Of a stretch of 64,000 nt of DNA, positions 51,643 to 60,323 are shown in pieces. The DNA comes from Chitinophaga skermanii (GTDB taxonomy: Bacteria > Bacteroidota > Bacteroidia > Chitinophagales > Chitinophagaceae). Below the pieces are notes generated by a model. The model saw only the letters and a program-made list of their open reading frames with translations, was not told the DNA's origin and made no database searches. The stretch's first letter is position 1. Every line of letters starts with the position of its first letter. The position numbers were made by a program, and so were the translations under genes. The stretch lies in the NCBI RefSeq assembly GCF_003259335.1, contig NZ_QLLL01000007.1:233262-297261 (forward strand), in the 5' to 3' direction.

Positions 51643-51867
51643 ATGAAAAAGTTAGCTGGCTTGTTGATAATGATGGTGCTCTTGGTAATGTCCTCGAGAG
51701 TAATGGCACAATGCTCCCTATGTACCAAAACAGCACAACAGTTAGGCGAAGGCCCAGCAAAAGGTCTCAACTCAGGGATCTTGTACTTGGCTGGTGCTCC
51801 ACTTTTAATCATCATTTTCTTGGCTGTTCGTTGGTATAGAAGCAACCGCCAAACTTCAGAGCTATAA
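51643..51867 (+). CDS. Small membrane protein with periplasmic CxxC
   Basis: 74 residues from ATG 51643 (MKKLAGLLIMMVLLVMSSRVMAQ, signal peptide or first helix). The next part carries a Cys-x-x-Cys (QCSLCTKTAQQLG), then a second helix (GILYLAGAPLLIIIFLAVRWY) and a basic end. Proteins like this are common beside oxidase genes in Bacteroidota, but I know of no assigned function. The CxxC suggests a redox or metal role, possibly in oxidase assembly. It has its own promoter and is convergent with the MarR gene. Confidence 0.72.
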   Translation: MKKLAGLLIMMVLLVMSSRVMAQCSLCTKTAQQLGEGPAKGLNSGILYLAGAPLLIIIFLAVRWYRSNRQTSEL

Positions 51868-51873
51868 AAAGAT

Positions 51874-52482
51874 TTACGCTTCCACAAAATCAGGACACTC
51901 AACGCGCAAATCCTGCGGCTTGAGCGTCTTGCTCACGAATTCACAATAGTGATTCTTCCCCTTCTTTTCATACGAATTGCAATTGAAACACATATGCTGC
52001 GTATTCAATACCTGCTGGTCATTCAACCCGTGAATGATACCCAACAATTGCTCTAATAATTCAGCTTGCTTAGTAGCAGCAATACTACCTACCGAATGTT
52101 GAATAGGCTGTGCAAAACGCTCCACTTTCTGCGCAATTTGCTTACCCTCTTTCGTCAACACTAGCGTGTGACTACGTGTGTCGTTCAACAATACTTTACG
52201 CTGAACGAATCCTTTTTGCTCTAACGTTTTTACTGCGTCGCTAATGGTGGCCTTCGTTAAATTAAAGTGCTCTGCTAAGTTGGTGACCGTCTTCTTGTCC
52301 TTCGGATAATGTAATAAGAAGGTGAGAAGTTGAATTTGAATGGTACTGCTAATACCGTGTTGCTTTGCTTCATTCCACATTAACACGCGGAACGCTTCTG
52401 ACAGTCTTTCAAAGGCAACGACGATTTTACTAGCCGTATTAGAAGCTTGGTGCTCCGGGTTAAAGGTTGACTCTCTTGCCAT
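51874..52482 (-). CDS. MarR-family regulator with C-terminal cysteine cluster
   Basis: The 202-residue protein has a MarR winged-helix domain (QIQLLTFLLHYPKDKKTVTNLAEHFNLTKATISDAVKTLEQKGFVQRKVLLNDTRSHTLVLTKEG). After residue 160 comes an unusual extension with Cys165, Cys168 (CFNC), Cys180 (HYC) and Cys196 (ECPDF), enough for a zinc or Fe-S site or disulfide sensing. The gene is convergent with the small CxxC protein and divergent from the CLC gene, so either neighbour may be a target. The ligand is unknown. Confidence 0.88.
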   Translation of the reverse strand: MARESTFNPEHQASNTASKIVVAFERLSEAFRVLMWNEAKQHGISSTIQIQLLTFLLHYPKDKKTVTNLAEHFNLTKATISDAVKTLEQKGFVQRKVLLNDTRSHTLVLTKEGKQIAQKVERFAQPIQHSVGSIAATKQAELLEQLLGIIHGLNDQQVLNTQHMCFNCNSYEKKGKNHYCEFVSKTLKPQDLRVECPDFVEA

Positions 52483-52809
52483 ACAGTTATGGTTACTAAA
52501 ATTACTACTAGTTAATTTAAAACGGGCTAAAGTACTTATTTTTTGTTTGTTTGAAATCCCACATTCATGGCATCTCTACAGGTTTTTAGGTTGGTTTAGC
52601 ACAAAAACTTTGCAAGTATACAGAAAGCATTTGGGCTTCCTTAAAGTGTTCAAAAATATTTGTGAGGTTTACACTTAATAGGTTATTCGAAACACCTGTT
52701 ATACCTTCACAAATGTAAATTGTACGCTTTCGTTTTCTAGGGACGATTGAAGCATATGCCGCCAAGCTTATACGGGCCATGGTACAGGCTTTAAACTAAA
52801 TAATTCAAC
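52483..52809. other. Divergent intergenic region between marR-type and CLC genes
   Basis: 327 bases, T-rich in the middle. No good TAnnTTTG box was found for either gene by eye. Probably holds both promoters and the MarR operator. No gene seen. Confidence 0.5.
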
Positions 52810-54690
52810 ATGTTCAATGATATTTTTTCCGTTCGGAAGGACGGAACAGGGATTCCCATTTCTCCATCTATGGGTGCTGCCTTGCAAAGTGCCGATATGG
52901 AGCCCACTACAGGGTTTCAAACGAAGCGGGTTTTGTATATAGCTGCCATCGCTGTTTTCAATGCGGCTATTATTAGCATCATCGCGAAAGCCTTGTTGTT
53001 ACTAATTAACTTTATTACGAATATATCTTTCTATGGAAAATTTTCTTTTCATGAAGCTTCTCCCCTACACCACCAGCTCGGCATGTTTGTAATGGCCGTG
53101 CCTATCCTGGGTGCTATAATTATTGGGATGATGGCGCGTTACGGTTCGAAGGCCATTCGTGGGCATGGTATACCGGAAGCGATGGAGCAAGTGCTAACGA
53201 ATAAAAGTAAAATCAAGCCGATCGTTACTTTCTTAAAACCCCTCAGCGCGGCCATTTCCATCGGAACAGGCGGCCCCTTTGGTGCAGAAGGCCCCATTAT
53301 TGCCACCGGTGGTGCTTGGGGTTCTGTAACCGGTCAAACATTACGTATTTCCACCACGGAACGCAAAATACTCTTAGCAGCAGGTGCTGCAGCCGGTATG
53401 TCGTGCATTTTCGGTACGCCGTTAGCGGCTGTTATCCTGGCTATCGAGTTATTGCTATTTGAATATTCACCTCGAAGTATTGTACCTGTTGTACTCAGTT
53501 GTATTACCGGCGCTGCTTTCCATTATTTGTATTTTGGTAGCGCGCCCGTATTCCACATGGCGGCTGTAGAAGCTCCTTCCAATACGGCTTTACTGGGTTA
53601 TTCCATGGTGGGCTTGATCATCGGGTTATTGTCAACAATCATTACAAAAGCAATCTACTTTATTGAAGATATATTCGAGAAGCTACCCATTCACTGGATG
53701 TGGTGGCCGGCTATAGGCGCAGTTGCTGTAGGTATAACAGGTTATTTCTACCCGCAAGTTTTGGGTGTTGGGTACGAAAATATCAACGACTTATTAAGTG
53801 GCCAAGCCGCTGTGCAACTTTTGGTAGTGTTAAGTTTGATGAAGTTTATTGCTTGGTCGATTTCGCTAGGTAGTGGCACATCGGGTGGTACATTAGCACC
53901 CTTGTTAACAATGGGTGGCGCATTAGGGGTGTTAACGGCACTGGGTGTAGAAATGGTATTCCCTGGTTTGCATTTACACCCTGCGATGGCAGCTGTAATT
54001 GGTATGGCTGCTATGTTTGCCGGTGCTTCTAGGGCAGTTTTAACAAGTATCATTTTCGCTTTGGAAAGCACAAGAAGCGCCAATGCATTATTGCCGTTGG
54101 TGGCTGCTTGTTCAGCTGCATACCTCGTAAGCTTTATGTTGATGAAGAACAGCATTATGACGGAGAAAATTGCCCGCCGGGGTATACATACGCCTGATAC
54201 GTATTTGCCGAATGTATTGCAATCTATCGCTGTAAAAGAACAAATCCTCACGCCTTCTACTTACATCAGCACCGCCGAAAAAATTGGTGAACTACGCGCT
54301 AGGTTATACGATATATATCAATATAATCTCCCGGCTTCCATCCCGGTGGTAAACGATCAACAACAACTAGCCGGGATGATTGATACGGCCGATTTATTGG
54401 CAGTTGATGACCCCTTAAAATCCATTTCATTCATCAATAAAACCAATACTGTAGCAGTGCTAAGCCATGCTTCTTTACACGATGCGCTGATGAAGCTAGC
54501 CGAATCCAAGCAAGCTATACTCCCCGTTATGAACGAAGCAAACGGCAGTGTAATAGGCACCATTGATGAAGCCACGATCTTTCATGCTTATACAACCGCT
54601 ATGAAGTCGCTGGAAACTCCTAGTCGCCATATTTCCCTAAAACGTGCGGTCATCAAAACTTGGAAGAAACGCAACATGTCTCAATCCTAG
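52810..54690 (+). CDS. CLC-type chloride channel/antiporter with CBS domains
   Basis: The 626-residue protein has a CLC membrane core of about 430 residues with selectivity motifs GHGIP (118-122), GAEGP (158-162, gating Glu160 kept, Ala in place of Lys/Arg) and GGTLAPLLTMG. After residue 460 a pair of CBS-like domains follows (PASIPVVNDQQQLAGMIDTADLL, AILPVMNEANGSVIGTIDEATIF), which in other proteins bind adenosine nucleotides. It moves chloride, perhaps in exchange for protons, across the inner membrane. Whether channel or antiporter cannot be told by eye. It ends at a terminator shared with the convergent AlkD-like gene. Confidence 0.94.
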   Translation: MFNDIFSVRKDGTGIPISPSMGAALQSADMEPTTGFQTKRVLYIAAIAVFNAAIISIIAKALLLLINFITNISFYGKFSFHEASPLHHQLGMFVMAVPILGAIIIGMMARYGSKAIRGHGIPEAMEQVLTNKSKIKPIVTFLKPLSAAISIGTGGPFGAEGPIIATGGAWGSVTGQTLRISTTERKILLAAGAAAGMSCIFGTPLAAVILAIELLLFEYSPRSIVPVVLSCITGAAFHYLYFGSAPVFHMAAVEAPSNTALLGYSMVGLIIGLLSTIITKAIYFIEDIFEKLPIHWMWWPAIGAVAVGITGYFYPQVLGVGYENINDLLSGQAAVQLLVVLSLMKFIAWSISLGSGTSGGTLAPLLTMGGALGVLTALGVEMVFPGLHLHPAMAAVIGMAAMFAGASRAVLTSIIFALESTRSANALLPLVAACSAAYLVSFMLMKNSIMTEKIARRGIHTPDTYLPNVLQSIAVKEQILTPSTYISTAEKIGELRARLYDIYQYNLPASIPVVNDQQQLAGMIDTADLLAVDDPLKSISFINKTNTVAVLSHASLHDALMKLAESKQAILPVMNEANGSVIGTIDEATIFHAYTTAMKSLETPSRHISLKRAVIKTWKKRNMSQS

Positions 54691-54705
54691 CATACATACA
54701 AAAAC

Positions 54706-54736
54706 ACAAGGCGCCATGCAATGTCGGCGCCTTGTT
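54706..54736. terminator. Shared terminator between convergent genes
   Basis: ACAAGGCGCC (54706-54715) pairs with GGCGCCTTGT (54726-54735), 10-base loop. Short T and A stretches lie on each side. Confidence 0.75.
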
Positions 54737-54759
54737 AATTCCATTATGAAAAAAAGCTA

Positions 54760-55428
54760 TTAGAAATGTTTCAATGCCTCCCGTTTACTCAACGGTGCAA
54801 GTGTATGATGTTCTACGAAATGCTTTACTACATTGGGCTTTAATTTAGCATATTGACGCAAGGCCCAGCCAATCGCTTTCTGTATAAAGAACTCCTTCGA
54901 ACTGGCTAATGCCAGGATGTACTCAAACAATAAGTCTTCATCTGTTTTATCCTTGTAGTTTAATTGGAAGAGAATAGCAGTTCGTTGTAACCACATATTG
55001 CCGCTATCCATGTACGATTGTGTAATGGTTTCTTTATGCTGGGGAAAACGAAGAAAGTAATCTCCTACGCAATGTGTTGCCAATAGATCAACCGTATCCC
55101 ACCAGGATTTTTCTGTAATACAATATTCAAACAAGGCGAGGTCATTCACGCGGTAATGCTTACGGTAACGATCGAGTATTTCCATGGCGATGTATTGAAA
55201 ATCGCGCTCGGGTAATTCCCATAACGCTTTTACAACGTGGTGTAATTCCTCGATACCAGGTAAGCCATGCTCCTTCCTAAATGCTTGTAGCATTTGTTTC
55301 CTTTCGGGGGATGTAATGCCAATAAATGTAAACTGATCTCGCATGTAGGCTGCTTGCGCGGTGGCTCGTTCTTTATTTTGCGCGGCGCGGAAGTGTTTTA
55401 CTATGTTTGATACATATGATATTGACAT
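54760..55428 (-). CDS. AlkD-like DNA alkylation repair protein
   Basis: The 222-residue, all-helical HEAT-like-repeat protein fits the DNA_alkylation family (FRKEHGLPGIEELHHVVKALWELPERDFQYIAMEIL). The residues that grip the lesion in AlkD are matched by the Trp-Asp segment SWWDTVDLLA, the MWLQRTAI helix and KEFFIQKAIGWALRQYAK. AlkD-type glycosylases remove positively charged alkylated purines without flipping the base out. It is followed by a terminator and preceded by the VOC gene 54 bases upstream on the same strand. Confidence 0.92.
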   Translation of the reverse strand: MSISYVSNIVKHFRAAQNKERATAQAAYMRDQFTFIGITSPERKQMLQAFRKEHGLPGIEELHHVVKALWELPERDFQYIAMEILDRYRKHYRVNDLALFEYCITEKSWWDTVDLLATHCVGDYFLRFPQHKETITQSYMDSGNMWLQRTAILFQLNYKDKTDEDLLFEYILALASSKEFFIQKAIGWALRQYAKLKPNVVKHFVEHHTLAPLSKREALKHF

Positions 55429-55482
55429 GTCAAATAATCGTTTTGTAGTTCGTTGAATTGTTCTTCATACGAAAATACAAAA

Positions 55483-55866
55483 CTAATAATCAGAATGTAA
55501 TGCTAAGCGATTTCCTTCTGTATCGTTGAAGAAAGCCATGTACCCGATTTCAGGGTTTACCTGTGTTTTCTGCAACGTAACAGTGCCACCGGCTGCCGTT
55601 ACTCGATCCAGTATATTTTGCAGATCGGGGTTACCATTGAAGTAAATGAGGGTGCCTGCTTTAGAGGGTGTATAACCTTCCCCTATGCATAATGCGCCGC
55701 TTACTTTACCGCTACCCATTTCGCTAGGAAACATGGCTAACTTCACATCTCCAATTTCCATTTCTAATAAATGCACTTGGAAGATGGCTTGGTAAAATGC
55801 CTTTGCCCTTTCAAAATCGATGACAGGAATTTCGAACCAATTGATGGTATTCATATTTGCGTCCAT
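55483..55866 (-). CDS. VOC (glyoxalase/bleomycin-resistance) family protein
   Basis: The 127-residue protein starts at ATG 55866 (MDANMNTINWFEIPV); ATG 55854 (MNTINWFEIPV) is equally possible. It has the paired beta-alpha-beta-beta-beta modules of VOC proteins: WFEIPVIDFERAKAFYQAIFQVHLLEMEIGDVKLAMFP and YFNGNPDLQNILDRVTAAGGTVTLQKTQV ... GYMAFFNDTEGNRLALHSDY. The metal-site Glu/His pattern is incomplete, as in many small VOC proteins without known activity. Function is not assigned. Confidence 0.87.
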   Translation of the reverse strand: MDANMNTINWFEIPVIDFERAKAFYQAIFQVHLLEMEIGDVKLAMFPSEMGSGKVSGALCIGEGYTPSKAGTLIYFNGNPDLQNILDRVTAAGGTVTLQKTQVNPEIGYMAFFNDTEGNRLALHSDY

Positions 55867-55914
55867 AACAAACGTTTTTCTTGTATGGATAACAGTTCTA
55901 TAAAAGGAAAGTTG

Positions 55915-56838
55915 TTACGCGTAAGTTTGAGCGAGTTTGTACACATTTACGTCACCTGCAGCTAAGTGTTTCATTACATCGGCTAGCAAAGCGGCTTTGC
56001 TAACGTTCTTCATGCGGCGGTGTTGAATCAGTTGATAGAGTTTTTCGGCCAACAAATATGCTTTCCGTTGTTGCTGCTCGTTTTGTTGTTGGTGCTTTGT
56101 AATGGCTGCAATTAATTCATCAATGCCTTTTTCTTGGGTTGCTACGGTTTTAATAACAGGTGTTTCCCAGCCATCGCGCATTTTAGTATGTGCCAGCAAT
56201 CGTAGGTTTTTAACGAATTGATCGGCTGTAGGCCTATCGGATTTATTGACAACGAAGATATTGGCGATTTCCATCAAGCCTGCTTTCATCGTTTGGATCT
56301 CGTCGCCGGCTTCTGGCACCACTACTACAATACTTGTATCGGCAATGCCGGCAATATCTACTTCACTTTGTCCTACCCCAACCGTTTCGATGAACAAATA
56401 ATCGAATCCCGCGGCTTTTACTACATCGGTTACTTCTATGATTTTTGTGCTTAAACCACCTAAAGCACCCCTACTAGCAAGCGAACGGATATATACATGG
56501 GGTGAATTGAAGTGTTGGGCCATCCTGATACGGTCGCCTAATAAGGCGCCGAAGTTAAATGGCGAAGAAGGATCTACAGCAATAATGGCCACTTTTTTGC
56601 CTTGTTGCAGTAAGGCATTTATCAAAGCATTTACTAGGGTACTTTTGCCTGCACCTGGAGGACCGGTAATGCCTACAACCTTGGTGTGCGAGGCATTCGG
56701 CAATTGCGTCAACAATTCCTCGTACCCTGTTGCTTCGTTTTCTACAATAGAAATCGAACGCGACAGCGATTTAATATCTCCTGTTAAAAGTCCTTTGAGT
56801 AATGCTTCGATCATACGCCCTGGTGCCGTGTTAAGCAT
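55915..56838 (-). CDS. meaB: Methylmalonyl-CoA mutase-associated G3E GTPase
   Basis: 307 residues from ATG 56838 (a GTG one codon upstream opens the frame). Walker A GPPGAGKST, switch and base motifs ETVGVGQSEVDIAGIADT, and NKSD for guanine. Length and sequence match MeaB/ArgK, which protects and reloads adenosylcobalamin-dependent methylmalonyl-CoA mutase. The mutase genes are not in this window. It begins 21 bases after the end of the upstream glycosyltransferase gene on the same strand, so the three genes 55915-58473 may form one unit. Confidence 0.95.
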   Translation of the reverse strand: MLNTAPGRMIEALLKGLLTGDIKSLSRSISIVENEATGYEELLTQLPNASHTKVVGITGPPGAGKSTLVNALINALLQQGKKVAIIAVDPSSPFNFGALLGDRIRMAQHFNSPHVYIRSLASRGALGGLSTKIIEVTDVVKAAGFDYLFIETVGVGQSEVDIAGIADTSIVVVVPEAGDEIQTMKAGLMEIANIFVVNKSDRPTADQFVKNLRLLAHTKMRDGWETPVIKTVATQEKGIDELIAAITKHQQQNEQQQRKAYLLAEKLYQLIQHRRMKNVSKAALLADVMKHLAAGDVNVYKLAQTYA

Positions 56839-56859
56839 CACGAAAATAAGGAAACCAGG

Positions 56860-57648
56860 TTATAAAGTCACTTGCGCGTATCCATTTTCGCAAGTCTTAA
56901 TCTTTTCTTTTACAATTTTATAGTAATGCTGCTTGTTCACCGATTCGTTGTGGCGGGAGCTGATTTTGTGGTGAAGGTGAAACCCGATCGCCAGGTATTT
57001 TACGCGGTGCTTGTATACTTTGTTGTTAATAAAGCGGGCGGCTAGCTCAATGTCTTCATGTCCCCAACCGTTTAAATTATTATCGTAGCCGTTCACTTTA
57101 ATAAAGTCTTCCTTCCAGAAGGAGGTATTACAACCAATTACATCGTTGGCGTTACGCTTGTTACCGATATAAAAGAAAGCCAAAAAGGTTGAGCGCATCG
57201 CGTTAAAGCGGTTCTTGATATTTTTATCATGCCAGTTAATATTAAAATTCTTTTCGGCTAGCACCTTCTTAGTATGCTCTTCACTGAGCATGCAACGGCT
57301 CCCCCTAATAAAATAACCTTTTAGCGATTTCTCAATATGGTCTTCAATAAATTGTGGATGTGCCACAATATCGCCGTCCATTTGGATAATATAATCGCCT
57401 TTACTGGCTTTAACAGCTTTGTTCAGGATTTGCGTTTTTTGGAAACCGTTATCCGGTTGCCATACATGCACAATGGGAATATTAAATTTTGGCCTGAAAG
57501 CATCGATCAAGGCTTTTGTATCCTCGCGGGAACCATCATCTGCGATAATGATTTCATGAGGCATTTTGGTTTGATTCAAAATACTTAATAGTACGAGTTC
57601 TAGCGCTTGCGGCCAGTTGTAGGTAGCAATAATAAGAGAAGAGGTCAT
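56860..57648 (-). CDS. Family 2 glycosyltransferase
   Basis: The 262-residue protein has a GT-A fold: SSLIIATYNWPQALELVLLSIL, IIIADDGSREDTKALID, GDYIIQMDGDIVAHP with the metal-binding DGD, and a C-terminal galactosyltransferase-like motif NGWGHEDIELAARFIN, where the ED pair is the likely base. No membrane segment. It probably adds a sugar to lipopolysaccharide or a surface glycan. Donor and acceptor are unknown. The adjacent second glycosyltransferase lies 6 bases upstream on the same strand. Confidence 0.92.
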   Translation of the reverse strand: MTSSLIIATYNWPQALELVLLSILNQTKMPHEIIIADDGSREDTKALIDAFRPKFNIPIVHVWQPDNGFQKTQILNKAVKASKGDYIIQMDGDIVAHPQFIEDHIEKSLKGYFIRGSRCMLSEEHTKKVLAEKNFNINWHDKNIKNRFNAMRSTFLAFFYIGNKRNANDVIGCNTSFWKEDFIKVNGYDNNLNGWGHEDIELAARFINNKVYKHRVKYLAIGFHLHHKISSRHNESVNKQHYYKIVKEKIKTCENGYAQVTL

Positions 57649-57654
57649 GTAATG

Positions 57655-58473
57655 TTAAGGTTGCTTTTGACTTTGTAGTTTTTTCAGCTTAGAATAGGTT
57701 AATCGTTTATAATCATACCCGTATTTAGCAAGTAGCAGCCCTGTTTTGCCATCTTTCCAGTTACCATAGAATACATAAAATTTGATCCAATATTTGATGG
57801 GGCTGAACCATGCTTTAAACGGGTTAGAGCGCCAACCTTTGATGAGTTTCATTTGTGCATCGAAAGATGAATAGGCGTCTAATTTTTTGTAAAGTTCAGC
57901 TTTTGTTTCGAAAGTATAGTGATGCACTCGACCTTGTAACGTTTTCTTCAATTGGTAACCTTGTGGTTCTTCGTGTACAATGTTCGATTTTTCGGTGTAA
58001 TGCACCTTTTTTTTGTTGAACAGCCTAATGGGATAATCTGGGCTTACCACGGGGAATAAGGCATGTACCTTCCTTCCGAAAGCATACCAATCCCGCATTA
58101 TAACATATACTACCTCGTCGGCAGGCAAATTGCCGATAGTATCATTAAGGGTATCTTTAAGGCTGATCAAATGTTGGGCAAACTCCGGGGAAGCTACCTC
58201 GTCGCAATCTAACGAAAAAACCCAGTCATGTGTACAGGCATCAACGCCATATTTACGTTGATCGCGGTAATTATCAAATTTACGATACAGAAAACGGCAG
58301 CCATTCGCAGCGGCTATCTTTTCCGTATCGTCTTTACTGCCACTGTCGAGAATCACAATTTCATCAACGGCGGTTTTAACACTATCTATAACAGTTTGTA
58401 GGTGTTTTTGGCTATTCAATGTTAATATATAGCAAGATATGGGCACAGGTGTAAACTGCATGGGCATGTTCAT
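57655..58473 (-). CDS. Family 2 glycosyltransferase, LPS-core WaaE/LgtF-like
   Basis: The 272-residue protein starts ISCYILTLNSQKHLQTVIDSVKTAVDEIVILDSGSKDDTEKIA, the hallmark of the WaaE/KdtX group that adds beta-glucose to the lipopolysaccharide inner core. DxD-type motif is SLDCDEVAS; the acceptor loop reads PDYPIRLFNKKKVHYTEKSNIVHEEP. The C-terminus is basic (YSKLKKLQSQKQP), consistent with membrane association. It is the first gene of a probable unit with the glycosyltransferase at 56860 and meaB. Confidence 0.92.
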   Translation of the reverse strand: MNMPMQFTPVPISCYILTLNSQKHLQTVIDSVKTAVDEIVILDSGSKDDTEKIAAANGCRFLYRKFDNYRDQRKYGVDACTHDWVFSLDCDEVASPEFAQHLISLKDTLNDTIGNLPADEVVYVIMRDWYAFGRKVHALFPVVSPDYPIRLFNKKKVHYTEKSNIVHEEPQGYQLKKTLQGRVHHYTFETKAELYKKLDAYSSFDAQMKLIKGWRSNPFKAWFSPIKYWIKFYVFYGNWKDGKTGLLLAKYGYDYKRLTYSKLKKLQSQKQP

Positions 58474-58931
58474 AAATGATGCTGGATATTGTTTTTAGTT
58501 TGCTCAAGCTATGCACGACCGGTTCGCAGGCGGCCTGCAAAGAAATTTTGTATTTTCGCTATACATGTAAAGTTTAGTACTGCTGAAATGTTACACGCTA
58601 CCTGTTTATTTTTTCGGGATTATACTTCCAATTGCCGCTATTTTTCTATCAAATCCCACTCTAAGTTGTTTACTGATATGGTTTACAGCATACGCCATCC
58701 TAATATATAAATATTTTTAAAGTTTATATATAAAAGTTGTAGGCATTAATTCAATCGACTTACATGAATACTTCTCCTGCAAATTTGTTTAAAAAAATGA
58801 CATGCCAAAGTATTCACCCATAAATCTTTTTTTGCAACTATTACGGAATCAATATAAATGCGGTCAAAATATCAAATTATCTCGTAACGTTGTAATAAAG
58901 GAATATATTGATCAAAGTATAAGTAGTATTT
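58474..58931. other. AT-rich divergent intergenic region
   Basis: 458 bases between the glycosyltransferases (-) and the LON-domain gene (+). The short frames here overlap and are not protein-like. No confident promoter element was found on either strand. Confidence 0.5.
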
Positions 58932-59567
58932 ATGACGAATTTCATTCCCATATTCCCACTCAATATTGTCGTGTACCCACAAGAACAATTGAACCTCCAT
59001 ATATTCGAACCACGCTATAAGCAATTGATCCAAGAATGCTTGCAAGACAAGAAACCATTTGGCATCCCAGCAATCGTAGATCAAAAATTAGGCGATTATG
59101 GTACGTTGGTTGAAGTATTGTCTGTAGAGAAAACGTATGAAAATGGCGAGATGGACATTTGTACCCGCGGTTTAAGGGTTTTCCGGGTATTAGAAATTAT
59201 CCGGGAAGTGCCCGATAAACTGTATGCCGGTGCCGTAGTGAATTACCCCGAAAACACCACCAACCCACATCAATCGCTCCAACAACAAGTATTAGCCGCT
59301 GTTCGCGAACTACATAAAATGTTGCAGATCCATAAAAGCTTTAAAAAGGACGATGCAGATTTGTTAGCATTCGATTTAGCACATCATGCAGGTTTATCCA
59401 TACAGGAGGAGTATGAATTGCTGCAATTATTTACAGAATCGCACCGTTTAGAGTACCTGAAAAGACATCTTTATAAAGTGATTCCCATGATGGCAGAAAT
59501 GGAGAATTTGAAAGAAAGGGTGAAACTAAATGGACATTTCAAGAATTTATCTGCGGATAATTTTTAA
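58932..59567 (+). CDS. LON substrate-binding-domain protein
   Basis: The 211-residue protein starts FIPIFPLNIVVYPQEQLNLHIFEPRYKQLIQECL, the LON_substr_bdg (PUA-like) domain start, and has VLSVEKTYENGEMDICTRGLRVFRVLEI. No AAA+ or protease domain follows, so it is a stand-alone LON-N protein. It may bind unfolded peptides. Function is not established. It is the first gene of a four-gene unit with coaX, an outer-membrane protein gene and lptC; coaX starts 9 bases after its stop. Confidence 0.88.
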   Translation: MTNFIPIFPLNIVVYPQEQLNLHIFEPRYKQLIQECLQDKKPFGIPAIVDQKLGDYGTLVEVLSVEKTYENGEMDICTRGLRVFRVLEIIREVPDKLYAGAVVNYPENTTNPHQSLQQQVLAAVRELHKMLQIHKSFKKDDADLLAFDLAHHAGLSIQEEYELLQLFTESHRLEYLKRHLYKVIPMMAEMENLKERVKLNGHFKNLSADNF

Positions 59568-59576
59568 TTTGGCCGC

Positions 59577-60323
59577 ATGAATGGGCGATTTTTATGCATA
59601 GATTTCGGTAACTCGCGGCAAAAGTGTGCAGTTATGCACAACGGTGCCCTGCAGCTCGAAATTTTCTTTTCACCAAACGACGATATCCTGCCACAAGTAC
59701 AGCAAGTAATGCAAACGTACGCCCCGCAGGCAGTGATCTTGTCCTCGGTAATTCATCACCCACCAGCACTAGAAGCCTGGTTAAAGCAAAACACGTATTT
59801 CGTTAAACTGAGCTACCAAACACCTTTACCCATCCAACTTACATACGAGAAGCCCGCTACATTAGGGGTCGATCGTATTGCTTTGGCCGTAGCCGCGTGG
59901 AAGCAATTTCCCCAACAACACAGCCTTGTTATTGGAACAGGGTCGGCCATTACCTACACCTTCGTTCATAAATCGGGCGAATTACTAGGTGGTGGCATCA
60001 GCCCGGGTATCGATATGCGGTTTAAGGCATTACAAGCATTTACCGACAAACTTCCCTTAGTGGAAGCGAGTACACAATACGCCCTTGTAGGGTATAATAC
60101 AACGCAATCTATTTTGAGTGGAGTAATGCATGGAACCGTAGCTGAAATAAACGGTATGATCCAAGCCTATGCTGAAAAGTACGGGAACTTTAACGTGCTT
60201 TTAACAGGGGGAAATTTGGAATTTTTTGCTTCCCGCCTTAAAAATAAGATATTTGCAAACCCATATTTATTATATCAAGGTTTAAATTCAATCTTAGAAC
60301 TCAATGCATTGGACCAAAGCTAG
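59577..60323 (+). CDS. coaX: Type III pantothenate kinase
   Basis: The 248-residue ASKHA-fold kinase makes 4'-phosphopantothenate, the first step of coenzyme A synthesis. Phosphate-1 motif DFGNSRQK (residues 9-16), the substrate motif GVDRIALAVAA, the phosphate-2 region GTGSAITYTFV and GGGISPGIDMRFKAL all fit CoaX. The tyrosine in ITYTFV stands where many CoaX proteins have Asp, seen also in some Bacteroidota. The last bases overlap the next ORF start by 20 bases, suggesting translational coupling. Confidence 0.93.
   Translation: MNGRFLCIDFGNSRQKCAVMHNGALQLEIFFSPNDDILPQVQQVMQTYAPQAVILSSVIHHPPALEAWLKQNTYFVKLSYQTPLPIQLTYEKPATLGVDRIALAVAAWKQFPQQHSLVIGTGSAITYTFVHKSGELLGGGISPGIDMRFKALQAFTDKLPLVEASTQYALVGYNTTQSILSGVMHGTVAEINGMIQAYAEKYGNFNVLLTGGNLEFFASRLKNKIFANPYLLYQGLNSILELNALDQS

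Noticed and set aside
58802..59020. 72-codon open frame upstream of the LON-domain gene
   Set aside because: It overlaps the LON-domain gene in another frame and is not protein-like.
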